A DNA stretch of 64,000 nucleotides, from NCBI RefSeq assembly GCF_002865645.1, contig NW_020194664.1, positions 54,721 to 118,720 of the forward strand, written 5' to 3'. Positions within the stretch are counted from its first letter, which is position 1; each line of letters starts with the position of its first letter. The DNA comes from Hyaloscypha bicolor E. Lineage: Eukaryota > Ascomycota > Leotiomycetes > Helotiales > Hyaloscyphaceae. Shown here in pieces: positions 62,371 through 64,000 of the stretch. The notes under the pieces were generated by a model that worked only from the letters and a program-made list of their open reading frames with translations, was not told the origin of the DNA and did not search any database. Both the position numbers and the translations under genes were made by a program.

Positions 62371-63430
62371 TAATTCTATATTTTATTTTTTATAATTATT
62401 TCTAATTCGTAATTATATTACCTTAAATATATCTAATTATTATACCTATTTTCTTTATTATATATACTATTATTTTAGCTTTATTTTCTTACTAGAAAGA
62501 AAAAAAAACTCGAATATATATAATATATTTATATAATTTAAAACTATTTTAATTTACTCTTTATTTTAAAATATATTTAAAAGAAATTTTTATAATCTCG
62601 AGAACCTTTAATTTTATAACCTATAATTATTATACTAATAATATTTTTATAATTTATTAAGAATAATAAAATAGCCGAAATATAGATTTCTTAAGCTAGT
62701 AAAGTATAATAGCTAGTTCTTGCAAGCTATAATATTATTAAAAGCCTATAGATTAATAGTATTAAAGTTTAGAATATTAAAGGAGCTTAAATAGTTATAG
62801 AAGGCCTACTAATACTAGAAAAAATAGCTATAATTATTAAATTTAATACGAATATTTTAGATAAGCTAAGTAATATATATAATAAGCTCTTAAAATAGAA
62901 AACCTTTATTAGAGACGAAACTAGACTAGAATTAACTAAGGAGAAGCTAAAGAATTATTAAACTAATAATAAAGAATTCGAGAATATTATTAAAAGTATT
63001 TCTAAAGGCAAATAAGAGAAGCTTAATAAGATTAAGACTATAATAAATAGTCTAAAAACTAAGAATTAGAATAAAATTATATTATATAATAAAGCCTTTA
63101 GCTAATATATTAATAATATCTATAATAATCTTAATAAAAATATTTATAAGAAGTTGTATTTTCGCTTTAAAATAAAAAGCTTTAGTATATAAAGCTACTT
63201 TAGAATATATTAAAAATAAGAAGTATTAGAATACTAAATATATTTATTAATTAGATATTACTAAAATACTTAAATATATTAAAGCTATTTTCGGAATTCT
63301 AGGAAAATTAGGAGTTTAAGGCTATTATTAAGCTAATAATCTTTAAGGCTAGATAATATATTTTTAATACTTCGGAATTTCTAGCATTAAGGACAATATG
63401 ATACATAATAAACCTCTTCCCGTGACTTTC
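62371..63430 (+). mobile_element. Gypsy-2 copy 3, internal fragment
   Basis: Follows the LTR end directly with ctaattctatattttattt and tracks copy 2 from about 59012 to 60090, including frame X1 (from 62820). From about 63150 single-base gains in homopolymers break the alignment (ttttcgg for tttcgg, aataaaaagct for aaaagct), and by 63430 identity is lost. Confidence 0.65.
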
Positions 63431-64000
63431 TGTAAAATAAGCCGAAAAATAAGGTTCTCTATTTTTTTTATTTTTTTCTACTTTTTTTTTATATATCTTC
63501 TTTCTTTTTTTTTTGTCTTTTTTTTTTATTTTTTTTCTCTTCCTTTTTTTATATTTCTTTCTTTTTTATGGTTTTTTTGTTCTTATTTTTTTTCTCTTTC
63601 TTCTTTATATTCTCCTTTTTTTGGTCTTTCTAGCTTTTTTTTTTTTTTTTTTTTCTTTATTATTATTTGTTGCTTTTTTTTTTTATATTACTTACATTAT
63701 TTTAATCTTGTTTTTTTATAAATATTCTCTCTTTTCTCTGCTTTCTTGTTTATTCTAATAATTTCTTTTTTTTCCTTTTTTTTTTTCTTGTATACTCTCT
63801 TCTTTTGTTCTTTTCTGTTTTGTTGTTGCTATAGTCGTTTTTTTTCATCTTGGTTTTTTTTCAGTATCATTATTTCTCTTTTTTTTTTTTTTTTTTTTAT
63901 TGTTTTCGATTCCGTTTTTTTTTAGATACCTAAAGATAATATAGTTTTCTCTTTCTTTACCTAATTTTCATCTTAATTTTTATATTTGTTAGAATCTGCT
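63431..64000. other. T-rich low-complexity sequence at the window end
   Basis: A pyrimidine-dominated stretch with T runs of 8 to 20 separated by C, G or TA. Frames through it encode only Phe/Leu/Ile and are not genes. It may be true low-complexity DNA or degraded consensus at a contig edge. Confidence 0.6.

Noticed and set aside
63398..63758. Two Phe-rich open frames resembling membrane proteins
   Set aside because: Product of T homopolymers in low-complexity sequence; no real codon pattern.
7731..64000. Whole AT-rich block as mitochondrial DNA
   Set aside because: It is filled with LTR retroelements carrying TSDs and RIP patterns, which are nuclear features; only the island at 27.9-29.6 kb remains a candidate.

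Overview
The window comes from a filamentous ascomycete (Pezizomycotina-like) nuclear genome. Two multi-exon genes have short introns (about 44-64 nt, with one longer) that start GT and end AG. One of them is a HET-domain gene, a family expanded in these fungi. Most of the rest carries the signature of repeat-induced point mutation (RIP): CpA/TpG is almost absent, TpA is extremely common, and the surviving C sits in CpG, CpC or CpT. No species can be named from the sequence alone.

Layout. (1) 1-7.7 kb is the gene-bearing, balanced-composition part. It holds the 3' portion of a CorA-like membrane transporter gene (+), carrying a 345-bp insertion with a target-site-like duplication. A complete four-exon HET-domain gene (-) follows, tail to tail with it. 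Next come a possible unidentified coding remnant (-) and a pseudogene with a NO VEIN C-terminal (DUF3883-like) domain (-). The stop codons of that pseudogene appear only on the side facing the AT-rich block, as expected if RIP leaked outward. (2) 7.7-19.5 kb is AT-rich. It holds a complete but dead Ty1/Copia element (Copia-A, minus strand, perfect 5-bp TSD) and a candidate DNA element bounded by inverted repeats. (3) 19.5-47.0 kb is a very large Ty3/Gypsy element (Gypsy-2 copy 1). Its 5' LTR was split by a second Copia (Copia-B), which was itself split by a chromodomain-bearing Gypsy (Gypsy-1) plus about 1.6 kb of sequence that is not RIP-mutated. A 241-bp tRNA-derived-SINE-like insert lies near its 3' end. 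(4) 47.3-62.4 kb is Gypsy-2 copy 2, with matching 299-bp LTRs and a nested piggyBac element. (5) 62.4-63.4 kb is a fragment of a third Gypsy-2 copy rich in indels. It is followed by a T-rich low-complexity end that may be a poor-quality contig edge.

No intact gene is visible from 7.7 kb onward; all coding there is eroded transposon sequence, readable only when TAG is treated as mutated CAG (or TGG). The transposons were recognised from translated motifs: Copia integrase and RNase H, Gypsy RT, integrase and chromodomain, and the piggyBac DDE domain. Gypsy-2 is unusual in having about 4.6 kb downstream of pol with unrecognised, collinear open frames. A 36-bp palindrome with a GC core recurs in Copia and in the LTR and interior of Gypsy-2. 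The least explained sequence is the unmutated island at about 27.9-29.6 kb. Element boundaries without a stated duplication are approximate.
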